A stretch of 46,103 nucleotides of DNA from Thiomicrorhabdus sp. (lineage in GTDB: Bacteria; Pseudomonadota; Gammaproteobacteria; Thiomicrospirales; Thiomicrospiraceae), in contig WFPP01000111.1 of NCBI GenBank assembly GCA_015487495.1, positions 1 to 46,103 on the forward strand, read 5' to 3'. Positions 21,667 through 31,388 of this stretch are shown here, piece by piece. A program made the position numbers and the translations under genes. Each line of letters starts with the position of its first letter. Positions within the stretch are counted from its first letter, which is position 1. Under the pieces are notes generated by a model. That model had not been told where the DNA came from. It did no database searches and saw nothing but the letters and a program-made list of their open reading frames with translations.

Positions 21667-21975
21667 ATGAGCCAACCAGAAAAACTAACCAATAACCAAA
21701 AAAAATACCTCCGTGGAATTGCACATGGCTTAAACCCAATGATTATGATTGGTTCAAATGGCATTACAGACAACCTAATGGAAGAACTTGAAAGTACATT
21801 AGAACACCACGAGCTGCTTAAAATTAAAATCGCATTTGGTGACCGTGATGAGCGCCAAGAGATTGTTCAATATATTTTAAAACAAACAAACGCATTACTG
21901 GTTCAATCCATCGGAAAGACCTGCATTATCTATCGCCAAAATGACGAAACAGAACTTCCCTTGCCTAAAAATTAA
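21667..21975 (+). CDS. yhbY: Ribosome assembly RNA-binding protein YhbY
   Basis: A 102-residue CRS1-YhbY (KH-like) domain protein associated with pre-50S particles. LRGIAHGLNPMIMIGSNGIT is the GxxG-bearing RNA-binding segment, followed by ELLKIKIAFGDRDER and a C-terminal GKTCIIYR strand. The ATG at 21667 has GGA 7 nt upstream; an ATG 12 nt earlier (21655) lacks a ribosome site. It diverges from rlmE-ftsH, the standard gammaproteobacterial arrangement. Confidence 0.94.
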   Translation: MSQPEKLTNNQKKYLRGIAHGLNPMIMIGSNGITDNLMEELESTLEHHELLKIKIAFGDRDERQEIVQYILKQTNALLVQSIGKTCIIYRQNDETELPLPKN

Positions 21976-22080
21976 CCCCTCCTCCTTCTTGTTCAGGGAG
22001 GCACTGAAAACATAACCAAAATGGATTTCACAGTGGATTTTTCACTCTTGAACAGGCATCCAAAACGGTTCAAAAACAGC

Positions 22081-22111
22081 GTGTAACCATTCAATTACGG
22101 ACTGGTTACAC
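22081..22111 (-). terminator. Hairpin between convergent yhbY and metZ
   Basis: Arms GTGTAACCA (22081-22089) and TGGTTACAC (22103-22111) are a perfect 9-bp inverted repeat with a 13-nt loop, in the spacer between the converging genes. On the minus strand the hairpin is followed by GCTGTTTTT, a modest U-tract, so it may terminate the biosynthetic superoperon after metZ. On the plus strand no U-tract follows. Confidence 0.5.
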
Positions 22112-22135
22112 CTCTCCCTAAACTTCAACAACATA

Positions 22136-23311
22136 CTACAGGCGATCCAACCCCCGCGCCAAGTCCGCTTTAATGTCCCCAATAAACTCCAAACCAACCG
22201 AGATTCTAACCAGATTATCCGTAATTCCAGCCTTTAGACGCTCTTCAGGCTCCACTCGACAATGCGTTGTCGTTGCAGGATGGGTAATGCTGGTTTTAAC
22301 ATCCCCTAAATTAGCCGTAATAGACAACATTTGTGTTTGATCAATCACAGACCAAGCTTCAGCCTGCCCACCTTTTACTCGAAAACTCACCAATCCACCA
22401 CCCGCAGACTGCTGTTTGCACGCTAATTCATATTGAGGATGAGACTTTAATTCAGGATAAAAAACCTGTTCTATCGCTGAATGCCCTGACAACCAAGTTG
22501 ATAACTGTAATGCATTTTGGCAATGCGCTTTCATTCGAATACTCAGCGTTTCTAGCCCTTTCAAAAAAATCCACGCATTAAACGGGCTCATACTGGGACC
22601 TGCTGTACGCATAAACGCACGAACATGCTCCTCAACCACCAATTCAGGCCCAACCACAGCCCCACCAATCCCTCGGCCTTGTCCATCTAAAAATTTAGTC
22701 GCTGAATGAATCACAATATCCGCACCTTGCTCTAACGGTCTTTGCAAAATAGGAGTGCAAAAACAGTTATCCACAATCAACAAACTGTCGCAACGCTTGG
22801 CTAATGCGCTGATTTCAGCCAAGTCGGCAATCTCCGTTAAAGGGTTTGAAGGCGTTTCTAAAAACAAGGCTTTGGTATTTGGACGAATCGCTTGCTCCCA
22901 CTCCGACAATACGGTCTGGGAAACAAACGTCACCTCAATGCCAAATTTGGCCAAGTATTTATTAAACAAGACTTTGGTCGTTCCAAAAATACTCTGCGAT
23001 GACACAACATGATCACCCTGCTCCAACAACGCCATAAAGGTAGAAAGAATGGCAGACATTCCCGAAGCTGTTGCCACACAAGCTTCTCCTCCCTCCATCA
23101 AAGCCAAACGCTTTTCAAAGGTGCGTACGGTTGGATTGGTAAAACGGGAATACACATTGCCTTTTTCTTCACCACTGAAACGTGCAGCAGCTTGTGCTGC
23201 TGACTGATATCGAAAACTCGATGTCGGAAAAATGGCTTCACTGTTTTCTTGTTCATGTGTCTGCTCATAACCAGAGCGAACCGCCAATGTTTCTATATCA
23301 AATGATTGCAT
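22136..23311 (-). CDS. metZ: O-succinylhomoserine sulfhydrylase
   Basis: A 391-residue Cys/Met-metabolism PLP enzyme. MetZ condenses O-succinylhomoserine with sulfide to homocysteine, a direct sulfhydrylation route to methionine. The PLP lysine is K206 in HSATKFLDGQGR, and YSRFTNPTV and ASGMSAI contribute to the PLP phosphate site. The call of MetZ over cystathionine gamma-synthase rests on position: metZ follows purF in pseudomonads and relatives, and here the gap is only 9 nt. Confidence 0.92.
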   Translation of the reverse strand: MQSFDIETLAVRSGYEQTHEQENSEAIFPTSSFRYQSAAQAAARFSGEEKGNVYSRFTNPTVRTFEKRLALMEGGEACVATASGMSAILSTFMALLEQGDHVVSSQSIFGTTKVLFNKYLAKFGIEVTFVSQTVLSEWEQAIRPNTKALFLETPSNPLTEIADLAEISALAKRCDSLLIVDNCFCTPILQRPLEQGADIVIHSATKFLDGQGRGIGGAVVGPELVVEEHVRAFMRTAGPSMSPFNAWIFLKGLETLSIRMKAHCQNALQLSTWLSGHSAIEQVFYPELKSHPQYELACKQQSAGGGLVSFRVKGGQAEAWSVIDQTQMLSITANLGDVKTSITHPATTTHCRVEPEERLKAGITDNLVRISVGLEFIGDIKADLARGLDRL

Positions 23312-23320
23312 AATAATGAC

Positions 23321-24838
23321 TTAACTTCCGTTATAAATACCGACCGTTTCTTGAGCCTGTGACTTGGCTTCTGCCTGAGCATGGTCATTTCGAGCAGAAT
23401 CGATCGAAGCCAAATACTCAGGGGTAATGTCTCCTGTTGCATAAACACCACTAAAACAAGAGGTATCAAACTCTTTAATACTCTTATTACCAGCTCTTAC
23501 CGCTTGAATCAAATCATCAAGGTCCTGGTAGATGAGTTTATCCGCACCGATCACTTTTGCCACCTCTTCAGTAGTACGGTTATGAGCCACCAACTCGAGT
23601 GGCGATGGCATATCAATACCATACACATACGGATATCGAACCGCAGGCGCAGCTGAAGCGAAATAAACTTTTTTCGCACCCGCTTCTCGTGCCATTTCAA
23701 CAATTTGAGCCGAGGTTGTTCCCCGAACAATCGAATCGTCAACCAATAAAATATTTTTACCTTCAAACTCCAAATCAATCGCATTAAGTTTTTGTCGCAC
23801 CGATTTTTTACGCAATTGCTGGCCTGGCATAATAAACGTTCGGCCAATATATCGGTTTTTAATAAACCCTTCACGATAAGGCGCCCCCAAACGAAAAGCC
23901 AGTTCTAATGCCGAGGTACGACTGGTATCTGGAATGGGAATGACCACATCAATATCATGATCTGGCCACTCTTTTAAAATTTTATCTGCTAACGTTTCCC
24001 CCATACGTAAACGAGACTTATAGACAGAAATATCATCGATCATTGAATCAGGACGAGCAAAATACACAAACTCAAAAATACAAGGGGACAATTTAGGATG
24101 GTCAGAACACTGTTGATAATTAATCTCTCCCCCCTCAGTAATAACAACAGCTTCACCTGGAGCCAAATCTTTTTCCAGCGTAAACCCTAATCCGGTAATG
24201 GCTACTGATTCTGAAGCAACCATATAATCCGTACCATTCTCCGTTTCACGCTTACCAACAACAACAGGGCGCAAGCCAAAGGGGTCACGAAAAGCAACCA
24301 AGCCAAATCCAGAAATAATCCCTACGGCGGCATAACCGCCTCGCACACGTTTATGCACCGTTCGAACGGCATTAAAGACATCTTGATGATCAATAAACAA
24401 CTTTTTCTGTTGTATTAATTCATGTGCAAAAACATTTAACAACACCTCTGAATCGGAGTTTGTATTTAAGTGACGTAAATCTTGTTGATAAATTTCCTGC
24501 GCGAGCTCATCCGCATTAGTTAAGTTCCCATTATGTCCCATCGCAATCCCATAAGGCGAATTAACATAAAATGGTTGTGCTTCCGCACTGGATGACGATC
24601 CTGCCGTAGGATAACGAACATGCCCAATACCAATACTGCCATGCAAATCTCGCATATGACGTGTTCGGAAAACATCTTTAACCAAGCCATTGTCTTTGCG
24701 TTGAAAAAAGCGCCCATTCTTACTGGTCACAATACCTGCCGCATCCTGCCCACGATGTTGCAAAATAGTTAATGCATCATAAATTTCCTGATTGACAGGT
24801 TCAACACCAGCCGAGACAATTCCAACAATTCCGCACAT
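23321..24838 (-). CDS. purF: Amidophosphoribosyltransferase
   Basis: A 505-residue enzyme catalysing the first committed step of purine synthesis, transferring glutamine amide nitrogen to PRPP. After removal of Met the N-terminal nucleophile is the cysteine of CGIVGIVS. The glutamine domain shows RYPTAGSSS and GHNGNL, and the PRPP-binding loop is [14 protein letters not shown]. The usual upstream neighbour cvpA is missing; the 88 nt before purF contain no coding frame. Confidence 0.97.
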   Translation of the reverse strand: MCGIVGIVSAGVEPVNQEIYDALTILQHRGQDAAGIVTSKNGRFFQRKDNGLVKDVFRTRHMRDLHGSIGIGHVRYPTAGSSSSAEAQPFYVNSPYGIAMGHNGNLTNADELAQEIYQQDLRHLNTNSDSEVLLNVFAHELIQQKKLFIDHQDVFNAVRTVHKRVRGGYAAVGIISGFGLVAFRDPFGLRPVVVGKRETENGTDYMVASESVAITGLGFTLEKDLAPGEAVVITEGGEINYQQCSDHPKLSPCIFEFVYFARPDSMIDDISVYKSRLRMGETLADKILKEWPDHDIDVVIPIPDTSRTSALELAFRLGAPYREGFIKNRYIGRTFIMPGQQLRKKSVRQKLNAIDLEFEGKNILLVDDSIVRGTTSAQIVEMAREAGAKKVYFASAAPAVRYPYVYGIDMPSPLELVAHNRTTEEVAKVIGADKLIYQDLDDLIQAVRAGNKSIKEFDTSCFSGVYATGDITPEYLASIDSARNDHAQAEAKSQAQETVGIYNGS

Positions 24839-24926
24839 AATTTGTACTCTCTATTTAAGTTCTCTCACCTTCTGCCAGAAATGCATACAAAAGCATAACA
24901 CCTTAATACGCCTTTCAAACTGAAGA

Positions 24927-25424
24927 TTAGGGAAGCCGCACAATCTCCGATTGAATATGCAACATTTTATCTAATTTCTGTTTATCCTGTTCTGCTTTAG
25001 CTTTAGACAAATAAGGCCCTGCACGCACAGAGTGCATTCCTGTTGCCTCAAACGTCTTAATACTCACATCAAAATCACTCTCCAAACGCCCAAGCAAATC
25101 ATTTGCACTCTTCATCTCTTTATAGGCAATGATTCGCACAATCCATTGTGGCTTTTGAGCACTCTGTTCCTTGGATTCACCCGATGTCTTTTTAGCCATT
25201 ACCTTGTTTATTTTAAGATGATCTGCCACCTCTTCCCCAGAAACCTTTTCTGAGGAGCGATAAGCCATCCCAACCAAAGGTCGCTCCTCCACAACAGGTT
25301 GAGAAAGCGAGTAATTTTCAGGATCAAAATGAACAGGTTCACCAAACCAAACCGGCACCAGAACCACCAATAAAGTCAACCAGATCAATGCACCCGTTAG
25401 CCGATGTTTACTCACCTCATCCAT
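24927..25424 (-). CDS. SPOR-domain inner-membrane protein (DedD-like)
   Basis: A 165-residue protein with a short cytoplasmic N-terminus, one membrane helix (about residues 8-25), a linker and a C-terminal SPOR domain (about residues 85-165: WIVRIIAYK...VRAGPYLSKAKAEQ...). SPOR domains bind denuded septal glycan strands, so it should localise at division sites. Position between folC and purF matches dedD. The ATG at 25424 is preferred; the frame extends four codons to a TTG abutting the folC stop. Confidence 0.85.
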   Translation of the reverse strand: MDEVSKHRLTGALIWLTLLVVLVPVWFGEPVHFDPENYSLSQPVVEERPLVGMAYRSSEKVSGEEVADHLKINKVMAKKTSGESKEQSAQKPQWIVRIIAYKEMKSANDLLGRLESDFDVSIKTFEATGMHSVRAGPYLSKAKAEQDKQKLDKMLHIQSEIVRLP

Positions 25425-25436
25425 AAAAAACACCAA

Positions 25437-26783
25437 TTATTTTTCAAAGTAGGCGTACACTTGAGATACTGTAAAAAAAGAACCCCATACCAAAATCTTA
25501 TTCGTCGCCTGCTTTTGAATGAATTCAACCGCTTCTTGAACACTCTCTTGAACCAAAATGGCTTTTGAATCAACGCCAGCCTGCAATAACAATGCTACCA
25601 ACTCAGACACAGGCATTGCACGTGAAATACCTAAATCAGCCACCACCCAATGTGAAATAAAAGGCATCATAACCTTAACCATTGGTAACGCATCCTTATC
25701 CTTTAAAACAGAAAAAATGGCGGTATAACATGCGCTATAACGAGAAGACTCATTTTTCTGGGTTTCTTGCTGTAAATACAACGCCAAAGCATTCGCCGAT
25801 TGAGGGTTATGTGCAACATCCACCAACCACGTTTGATGCCCACGTTCCAATAATTCCAGGCGCCCAGGATGCCTTGCTTGCGTTAACCCTTTTATAATGG
25901 ATTCTTTATCCACAGAGAAGCGCCCTTTTCTCCTCTCTGTTAATGCCTGTAATGCAACCACAACCCCTGCGGCATTTTGTACTTGAAATTCCCCTTTTAA
26001 ACTAGGATAAGGCAACTGAATGAAAGAGGAGTTTTCAAACCATGAAAAAAATCCCCCCCCCCTACCAGACTGCCACAAAATACTCCAATATTGTTCCGCC
26101 TGCTCTAATACAAAATCTTGATTTAATTGAATAAAAGGCACACTATGTTGGTCTGCATACCTTTTTAAACTCTCAGGCGGAAAAGGATCTGAACACACTG
26201 CCAGTTTTCCTGAGCGCATAATCCCCGCTTTTTCCGTTGCAATAACACTGCGATCATCACCAAGCCACTCAACATGGTCAATGTCAATCGCGGTAATTAA
26301 GGCCAAGTCCGCATCCACAACATTAACAGCATCCAAACGACCTCCCAGCCCAACTTCCAATACCACCACATCCAGACAGGCCTGTTTAAAAATCGTCAAT
26401 GCAGCCAATGTTGCAAACTCGAAATAAGTCAGTTTGGTTGCCTCACGAGCCTGTTCAATCTGTGAAAACGCCTGAACAATGCTTGCATCCCCAACAGGCA
26501 ATCCTTCAATTTGAATACGTTCATTAAAAAATTGAATGTGGGGCGACGTATAAGCGCCAACACGGTAACCAGCCGCCTTTAATATAGCAACCAGCATAGC
26601 CACACTCGAGCCTTTTCCATTGGTGCCCGCCACACTGATAACGAGAGGGGCTGGACGCGTCACCTTCAGTCGGTTCGCAACCTGTCGAATCCGTTCCAGC
26701 CCTAAATCAATTTCTTCTGCATGCAAATTCAATAACCAGTCAATCCAACACTCCAAACTGGCTCGTTTATCAGGAGAACGCAT
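25437..26783 (-). CDS. folC: Bifunctional folylpolyglutamate/dihydrofolate synthase
   Basis: A 448-residue Mur-ligase-family enzyme adding glutamate to folates and dihydropteroate. SVAGTNGKGSSVAML is the P-loop, EVGLGGRLDAVNVVDADLALITAIDIDHVEWLG the folate/Mg region, and the C-terminal domain opens with a LVDVAHNPQSA stretch. A G10 tract on the coding strand (plus-strand C10, 26053-26062) encodes a Gly-Gly-Gly in a loop around residues 241-243; losing or gaining one base would truncate this normally essential enzyme. Confidence 0.95.
   Translation of the reverse strand: MRSPDKRASLECWIDWLLNLHAEEIDLGLERIRQVANRLKVTRPAPLVISVAGTNGKGSSVAMLVAILKAAGYRVGAYTSPHIQFFNERIQIEGLPVGDASIVQAFSQIEQAREATKLTYFEFATLAALTIFKQACLDVVVLEVGLGGRLDAVNVVDADLALITAIDIDHVEWLGDDRSVIATEKAGIMRSGKLAVCSDPFPPESLKRYADQHSVPFIQLNQDFVLEQAEQYWSILWQSGRGGGFFSWFENSSFIQLPYPSLKGEFQVQNAAGVVVALQALTERRKGRFSVDKESIIKGLTQARHPGRLELLERGHQTWLVDVAHNPQSANALALYLQQETQKNESSRYSACYTAIFSVLKDKDALPMVKVMMPFISHWVVADLGISRAMPVSELVALLLQAGVDSKAILVQESVQEAVEFIQKQATNKILVWGSFFTVSQVYAYFEK
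26053..26062 (-). repeat. G10 homopolymer in folC
   Basis: Ten consecutive C on the plus strand, G on the coding strand, followed on the coding strand by A and T7. It is the longest homopolymer of G/C in the window and lies inside a gene. It encodes the last two bases of an Arg codon, two GGG and most of a GGA. Confidence 0.95.
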
Positions 26784-26794
26784 AAAACAGAACG

Positions 26795-27718
26795 CTACTT
26801 AACACCAGAGGGCTCAGGTTCCGAATCAACCAATTCTGCCTCAATGACTTCTGGCTTGGAATCAGCAAGCCTGCAATCCATTAACATACGACAAATCTCT
26901 GATAACTCCGAACTCAAATGATGGCGATGAATAATTTGATCAATCGCACCATGCTCTAATAAAAACTCACTGCGCTGAAAGCCCTCAGGTAACGTTTCAC
27001 GTACAGTCTGCTCAATAACACGCGGACCAGCAAAACCAATCAAAGCTTTAGGTTCAGCCACATTTAAATCACCCAACATCGCAAAACTGGCAGAAACCCC
27101 CCCCATCGTCGGATCAGTTAACACAGAAATATAAGGCAAGCCCTTGGCACGCAAGCGCCCTAAAGCCGCACTGGTTTTCGCCATCTGCATTAATGAAAAC
27201 AGAGCCTCTTGCATCCGTGCACCACCACTGGCAGAAAAACAAATAAAGGGACACTCCCGTTCAATCGCTTCATTTACCGCACGAACAAACTTCTCACCCA
27301 CAACCGATCCCATTGAACCGCCCATAAACTTAAACTCAAATGCCGCAACCACCACTTCTAATGCATGAATGGTTCCTACCCCCGTAATCAAAGCATCCCT
27401 TTCTCCCGTTGCTTTTTGTGCCGCTGAAAGTCGGTCTTTATATTTTTTAATGTCCTTAAATTTCAGGCGATCAACGGGAGAAATATTCGCAGACGTTTCA
27501 TTAAAGCTTTCATCATCTAAAAACGATAATATGCGCGCACGCCCGCCTAATCGCATATGATAGTCACACTTAGGGCACACCTCTTGATTACGAGAGACCT
27601 CCGAACGATACAACGTGCTTTCACACTTAGGGCACTTAGTCCACACACCTTCTGGCACGGAGCCTTTACGTTGAGCACCTTGCTTAATACTTGGTAAAAT
27701 TTTTTCAAACCAATTCAT
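26795..27718 (-). CDS. accD: Acetyl-CoA carboxylase carboxyltransferase subunit beta
   Basis: A 307-residue subunit that, with AccA, transfers carboxyl from biotin to acetyl-CoA, the first step of fatty-acid synthesis. The N-terminal four-cysteine zinc ribbon is C29, C32, C48 and C51. The crotonase-like core contains [10 protein letters not shown] and [11 protein letters not shown], whose codons create a G8 run (plus-strand C8 at 27097-27104). The tail of about 25 residues is acidic. It lies between trpA and folC. Confidence 0.96.
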   Translation of the reverse strand: MNWFEKILPSIKQGAQRKGSVPEGVWTKCPKCESTLYRSEVSRNQEVCPKCDYHMRLGGRARILSFLDDESFNETSANISPVDRLKFKDIKKYKDRLSAAQKATGERDALITGVGTIHALEVVVAAFEFKFMGGSMGSVVGEKFVRAVNEAIERECPFICFSASGGARMQEALFSLMQMAKTSAALGRLRAKGLPYISVLTDPTMGGVSASFAMLGDLNVAEPKALIGFAGPRVIEQTVRETLPEGFQRSEFLLEHGAIDQIIHRHHLSSELSEICRMLMDCRLADSKPEVIEAELVDSEPEPSGVK

Positions 27719-27727
27719 ACTTTACTC

Positions 27728-28567
27728 CTACGTATTTAATGCGCCTACTCGATTCATGTCCGCACGATTCAAGGCATCGCGAAATTCTGTCATTTTTTCA
27801 CCAATTGCTAAATGCATATCATAACGACCTTTAGACTGATTCGCTTCAATTAATTTAACCAAAACAGAACCAACAATCACCGCACTGCCCAAGTTTGCCA
27901 TTTCAAATGCCGTTGCGCCATCTTTAATGCCAAACCCAATGCCAATAGGCATATTCAACTTGGATTTTAAGCGAGTCATGTTTTGAGCAACGTCTTCCAT
28001 GTCCAGCTCTTTCGATCCCGTCACGCCCTTTAGAGAGACATAATAAACAAAACCACTTCCTTTCTCATTGACCGCACTCAAACGGCTGCCTGGAGTGGTG
28101 GGAGACACTAAAAAAACACGATCCAAGCCAACCTGCTGCAATGCCTCTAAATACCCTTTTGATTCTTCTGGAGGCATATCTACCGTTAAGACAGCATCCA
28201 CACCTACCGAACTGGCTGCATTGGCAAAGGCTTCATATCCCTGTGCTTCAATCGGATTTAAATACCCCATTAGCACCACAGGGGTTTCAGCATCTTGCTC
28301 TCGAAATACTCGAACATACTCCAGTACGTCATCCAAACTGACATTGTGAATCAACGCACGTTCAACCGCTTTTTGAATTACCGGGCCATCTGCCATAGGA
28401 TCAGAAAATGGCACCCCCAACTCAATCACGTCTGCCCCTTTTTCCACCAATAAGTGCATTAATGCTACGGTTGCATTAGGGGTTGGATCACCTGCTGTAA
28501 TATAAGGAATTAACGCCGTTTTTCCCACCTGCTTCAAGGAAGCCATTTTTTTTTGTAATCTGCTCAT
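27728..28567 (-). CDS. trpA: Tryptophan synthase alpha subunit
   Basis: About 279 residues; cleaves indole-3-glycerol phosphate to indole, which is channelled to TrpB. LIPYITAGDPTP, the catalytic glutamate in VIELGVPFSDPMADGPVIQ, the catalytic aspartate region VLTVDMPPEE, and the phosphate-binding GIGFGIKDG are present. The ATG at 28567 is chosen; a GTG five codons earlier (28582), 11 nt after the trpB stop, is possible, and neither has a strong ribosome site. Confidence 0.95.
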   Translation of the reverse strand: MSRLQKKMASLKQVGKTALIPYITAGDPTPNATVALMHLLVEKGADVIELGVPFSDPMADGPVIQKAVERALIHNVSLDDVLEYVRVFREQDAETPVVLMGYLNPIEAQGYEAFANAASSVGVDAVLTVDMPPEESKGYLEALQQVGLDRVFLVSPTTPGSRLSAVNEKGSGFVYYVSLKGVTGSKELDMEDVAQNMTRLKSKLNMPIGIGFGIKDGATAFEMANLGSAVIVGSVLVKLIEANQSKGRYDMHLAIGEKMTEFRDALNRADMNRVGALNT

Positions 28568-28592
28568 ACGTTCACTGTCCACAATGCGCTAT

Positions 28593-29798
28593 TCAAAGCT
28601 CAATACCTTCAATCTGTGCAATGGTATTCATATCTTTATCACCACGACCCGATAAGTTCACCACAATTATCTTATCTTTCGCTAAGGTTGGAGCAAGTTT
28701 GGTGGCATACGCCAAGGCATGACTGGATTCAAGTGCAGGAATAATCCCTTCAAAACGGGTTAAATCCCGAAAAGCTTGCAATGCTTCTTCATCATCCACC
28801 GCCACATAATTCACTCGACCAATGTCTTTTAGCCAGGCGTGCTCTGGTCCGACTCCAGGATAATCAAGCCCTGCCGAAATCGAATGCGTCCCTAAAATTT
28901 GGCCATTCTCATCCTGCATCAGATAGGTACGATTACCATGAAATACCCCCGGTTTTCCCTTGCATAACGGAGCGGCATGCTTCCCCGTTTCAAGCCCCAA
29001 ACCTGCGGGTTCAACTCCATACATTTCAACAGAACTGTCCTCTAAAAACGCATGGAACAAGCCAATAGCATTGGAGCCTCCCCCGACACACGCAATTAAA
29101 GCGTCCGGTAATTTATGCTCATGTTGCAAAGATTGTTGCTTTGCTTCACGCCCAATAATAGTCTGAAAATCTCGTACCATCGCAGGATAAGGATGCGGGC
29201 CAGCAACCGTACCAATAATATAAAACGTATCATCAACATTCGTTACCCAGTCACGCATGGCTTCATTTAAAGCATCTTTAAGCGTTTTAGTACCCGACTC
29301 AACGGGAACAACAGTGGCTCCCAACATTTGCATACGCACAACATTAGGGGCTTGACGCACCACATCATCCGCCCCCATATACACTACGCATTCAAGCCCC
29401 AAACGAGCTGCCACTGTTGCACTGGCTACGCCGTGTTGGCCTGCACCAGTTTCTGCGATAATGCGCTTTTTGCCCAAACGCTTTGCCAATAACGCTTGCC
29501 CAATGGTGTTATTTACCTTATGAGCACCCGTATGATTTAAGTCTTCACGCTTTAAATAAATTTTCCCCCCCCCTAAGTGCTCAGACCAACGTTTGGCATA
29601 ATAAAGAGGGGTAGGACGACCAACATAATTTTGTAAATCATCCGCCAACTCTCTTAAAAACTCGGGGTCCTGTTTGACACACTCATATTCTTGAGTTAAC
29701 TGCTCCAGTGCGGCCATTAGTGTTTCAGGTGCAAAAATACCGCCATAAGGCCCAAAGTGACCTTGTTCATCGGGGTAATTAGAAAAATTAATTGTCAT
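28593..29798 (-). CDS. trpB: Tryptophan synthase beta subunit
   Basis: A 401-residue PLP enzyme joining indole and serine to tryptophan. The Schiff-base lysine is K94 in [11 protein letters not shown], the carboxylate loop is [10 protein letters not shown], and the phosphate-binding GGGSNAIG is intact. Residues 76-78 are Gly-Gly-Gly, encoded by a G9 tract on the coding strand (plus-strand C9, 29565-29573), just before the KIYLKRE strand. It follows trpF in the superoperon. Confidence 0.97.
   Translation of the reverse strand: MTINFSNYPDEQGHFGPYGGIFAPETLMAALEQLTQEYECVKQDPEFLRELADDLQNYVGRPTPLYYAKRWSEHLGGGKIYLKREDLNHTGAHKVNNTIGQALLAKRLGKKRIIAETGAGQHGVASATVAARLGLECVVYMGADDVVRQAPNVVRMQMLGATVVPVESGTKTLKDALNEAMRDWVTNVDDTFYIIGTVAGPHPYPAMVRDFQTIIGREAKQQSLQHEHKLPDALIACVGGGSNAIGLFHAFLEDSSVEMYGVEPAGLGLETGKHAAPLCKGKPGVFHGNRTYLMQDENGQILGTHSISAGLDYPGVGPEHAWLKDIGRVNYVAVDDEEALQAFRDLTRFEGIIPALESSHALAYATKLAPTLAKDKIIVVNLSGRGDKDMNTIAQIEGIEL
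29565..29573 (-). repeat. G9 homopolymer in trpB
   Basis: Nine consecutive C on the plus strand. On the coding strand G9 is followed by AAAATTTATTT. It encodes three GGG glycine codons at residues 76-78. Synonymous codons could have broken the run, and they were not used. Confidence 0.95.
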
Positions 29799-29846
29799 TC
29801 GGTTCCACTCATTAATTGTTGTATATACGACATCGACTCAAAAAAC

Positions 29847-30482
29847 CTAGGACGAAAGTGGAAGAGATGCTCCCACCACCACATCCATAAAGCGTTTCAA
29901 TTTATCTGGAGATTTAATCCCTTTTTCTGCCTCAACGCCACCGCTGACATCAACCGCCCAAGGTTGCGTTTGTTGAATGGCCTGCAAAACATTATCAGAA
30001 GTTAAGCCACCAGCTAAAATAATCGGTTTACTCAGTGTAGCTGGCACACGCTCCCAATCGAACTGTTCACCTGTCCCCCCTGGAATACCCGCTTTATAAG
30101 CATCAAGCAACAACCCTGAAGACGCCTGATATTGCTGAGAAGATGCCAACAAGTCAACACCTTCTCGCATTCGAATGGCTTTAATATACGCACATGAAAA
30201 CTGCTCACAAAATTCAGGCGATTCCTCTCCATGAAACTGCAATAAGTCCACCGACACCTGATTTAAAACCGCTTGAACATACGCAACATCAGGGTTCACA
30301 AACAGAGCCGTTCTGGTTACAAAAGCAGGCATCATTTGAGCAATTTCAGCCGCCTTTTCAAGCGTAACCGAACGTGGACTGGACTCATAAAAAACCAAAC
30401 CGATGGCATCCGCCCCAAATCGTACCGCCAATAGCGCATCTTCAACAGACGTTAACCCACAAATTTTAACACGCGTTCTCAT
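29847..30482 (-). CDS. trpF: Phosphoribosylanthranilate isomerase
   Basis: About 211 residues from MRTRVKICGLTSVEDA, converting phosphoribosylanthranilate to the carboxyphenylamino-deoxyribulose phosphate. The catalytic cysteine lies in KICGLT and the catalytic aspartate region in WAVDVSGGVE, with PIILAGGLTSDN for phosphate binding. The ATG at 30482 has AGGG nearby; an in-frame TTG at 30509 would overlap truA by 10 nt. Confidence 0.95.
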   Translation of the reverse strand: MRTRVKICGLTSVEDALLAVRFGADAIGLVFYESSPRSVTLEKAAEIAQMMPAFVTRTALFVNPDVAYVQAVLNQVSVDLLQFHGEESPEFCEQFSCAYIKAIRMREGVDLLASSQQYQASSGLLLDAYKAGIPGGTGEQFDWERVPATLSKPIILAGGLTSDNVLQAIQQTQPWAVDVSGGVEAEKGIKSPDKLKRFMDVVVGASLPLSS

Positions 30483-30499
30483 TCCGCCCTGTAAACCAT

Positions 30500-31306
30500 T
30501 CACTGCCAAAGCACCTCATCCAAAGGTATTTGAGGAATTTTAAATGCCTCAGGATAAAAAGCATTCACAAAATACAAACCACTGGCAGGCCCCGTTGGAC
30601 CCGCCTTGGTACGGTCCTGTAACGCCAATAATTCAGCCACCCACTCCACCGGTTTTTGAGACAAACCAATTTGAAACAGCGTACCGGCAATGTTCCGAAC
30701 CATATGATGCAAAAAAGCATTGGCCTTAATATCAATAAACACAAAATCCCCTTTACGAGAGACCTGAACAAACTCCACTGTTCTTAACGCATTAGATGCT
30801 TGACAGCCAGAAGCACGAAACGAACTAAAATCATGCTTTCCAACGAGTGTTTGCGCGGCTAAATGCATTTTTTCCTCATCCAGCGGTGAATACAACCATG
30901 TTACTCGATTGGCTAACACGGCAGAGTTGACCGAGCGATTAAAAATAACATAACGATATTGGCGGGCAACGGCTGAAAATCGTGCATGAAACGCATCCAG
31001 TACAGATTGTGCCCAACGAATACGAATGTCCGAAGGTAACTTTGTGTTCGCACCTTGCAACCATGCTTTCATCGGACGCTCAGCCACGACATCAAAATGC
31101 ACAACCTGACCAATAGCATGAACCCCAGTATCCGTACGACCCGCACAAATTAACGCTACCGGTGCATTGGCAATGCTTGTTAATGCCGTCTCTAAATGCC
31201 CTTGCACCGTTGGGCACTCTAATTGTCGCTGATAGCCACAATAATTTGACCCTAAATACTCAACCCCCAAGGCGATTCTTTTTGCTTGCACGTTTAATAC
31301 ACACAC
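30500..31306 (-). CDS. truA: tRNA pseudouridine(38-40) synthase TruA
   Basis: A 268-residue pseudouridine synthase acting on positions 38-40 of the tRNA anticodon arm. The catalytic aspartate is D59 in CAGRTDTGVHA, and the RQYRYVIFN and FLHHMVRNIAGTL motifs are typical. The start is a GTG with no clear ribosome site, so the exact N-terminus is uncertain by a few residues. It lies between asd and trpF; fimV, which often sits between asd and truA, is absent. Confidence 0.94.
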   Translation of the reverse strand: MCVLNVQAKRIALGVEYLGSNYCGYQRQLECPTVQGHLETALTSIANAPVALICAGRTDTGVHAIGQVVHFDVVAERPMKAWLQGANTKLPSDIRIRWAQSVLDAFHARFSAVARQYRYVIFNRSVNSAVLANRVTWLYSPLDEEKMHLAAQTLVGKHDFSSFRASGCQASNALRTVEFVQVSRKGDFVFIDIKANAFLHHMVRNIAGTLFQIGLSQKPVEWVAELLALQDRTKAGPTGPASGLYFVNAFYPEAFKIPQIPLDEVLWQ

Positions 31307-31388
31307 ATCTGTTTAATAACGAATCTTAATAACGGCTCTGACCCCTAAAAAGAGACATGCCAAAATAACGACCCAATCAATCTCAATG

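Noticed and set aside
31307-31388. Possible fimV remnant between asd and truA
   Set aside because: The 82 nt contain no coding similarity that I can see; the gene is simply absent here.
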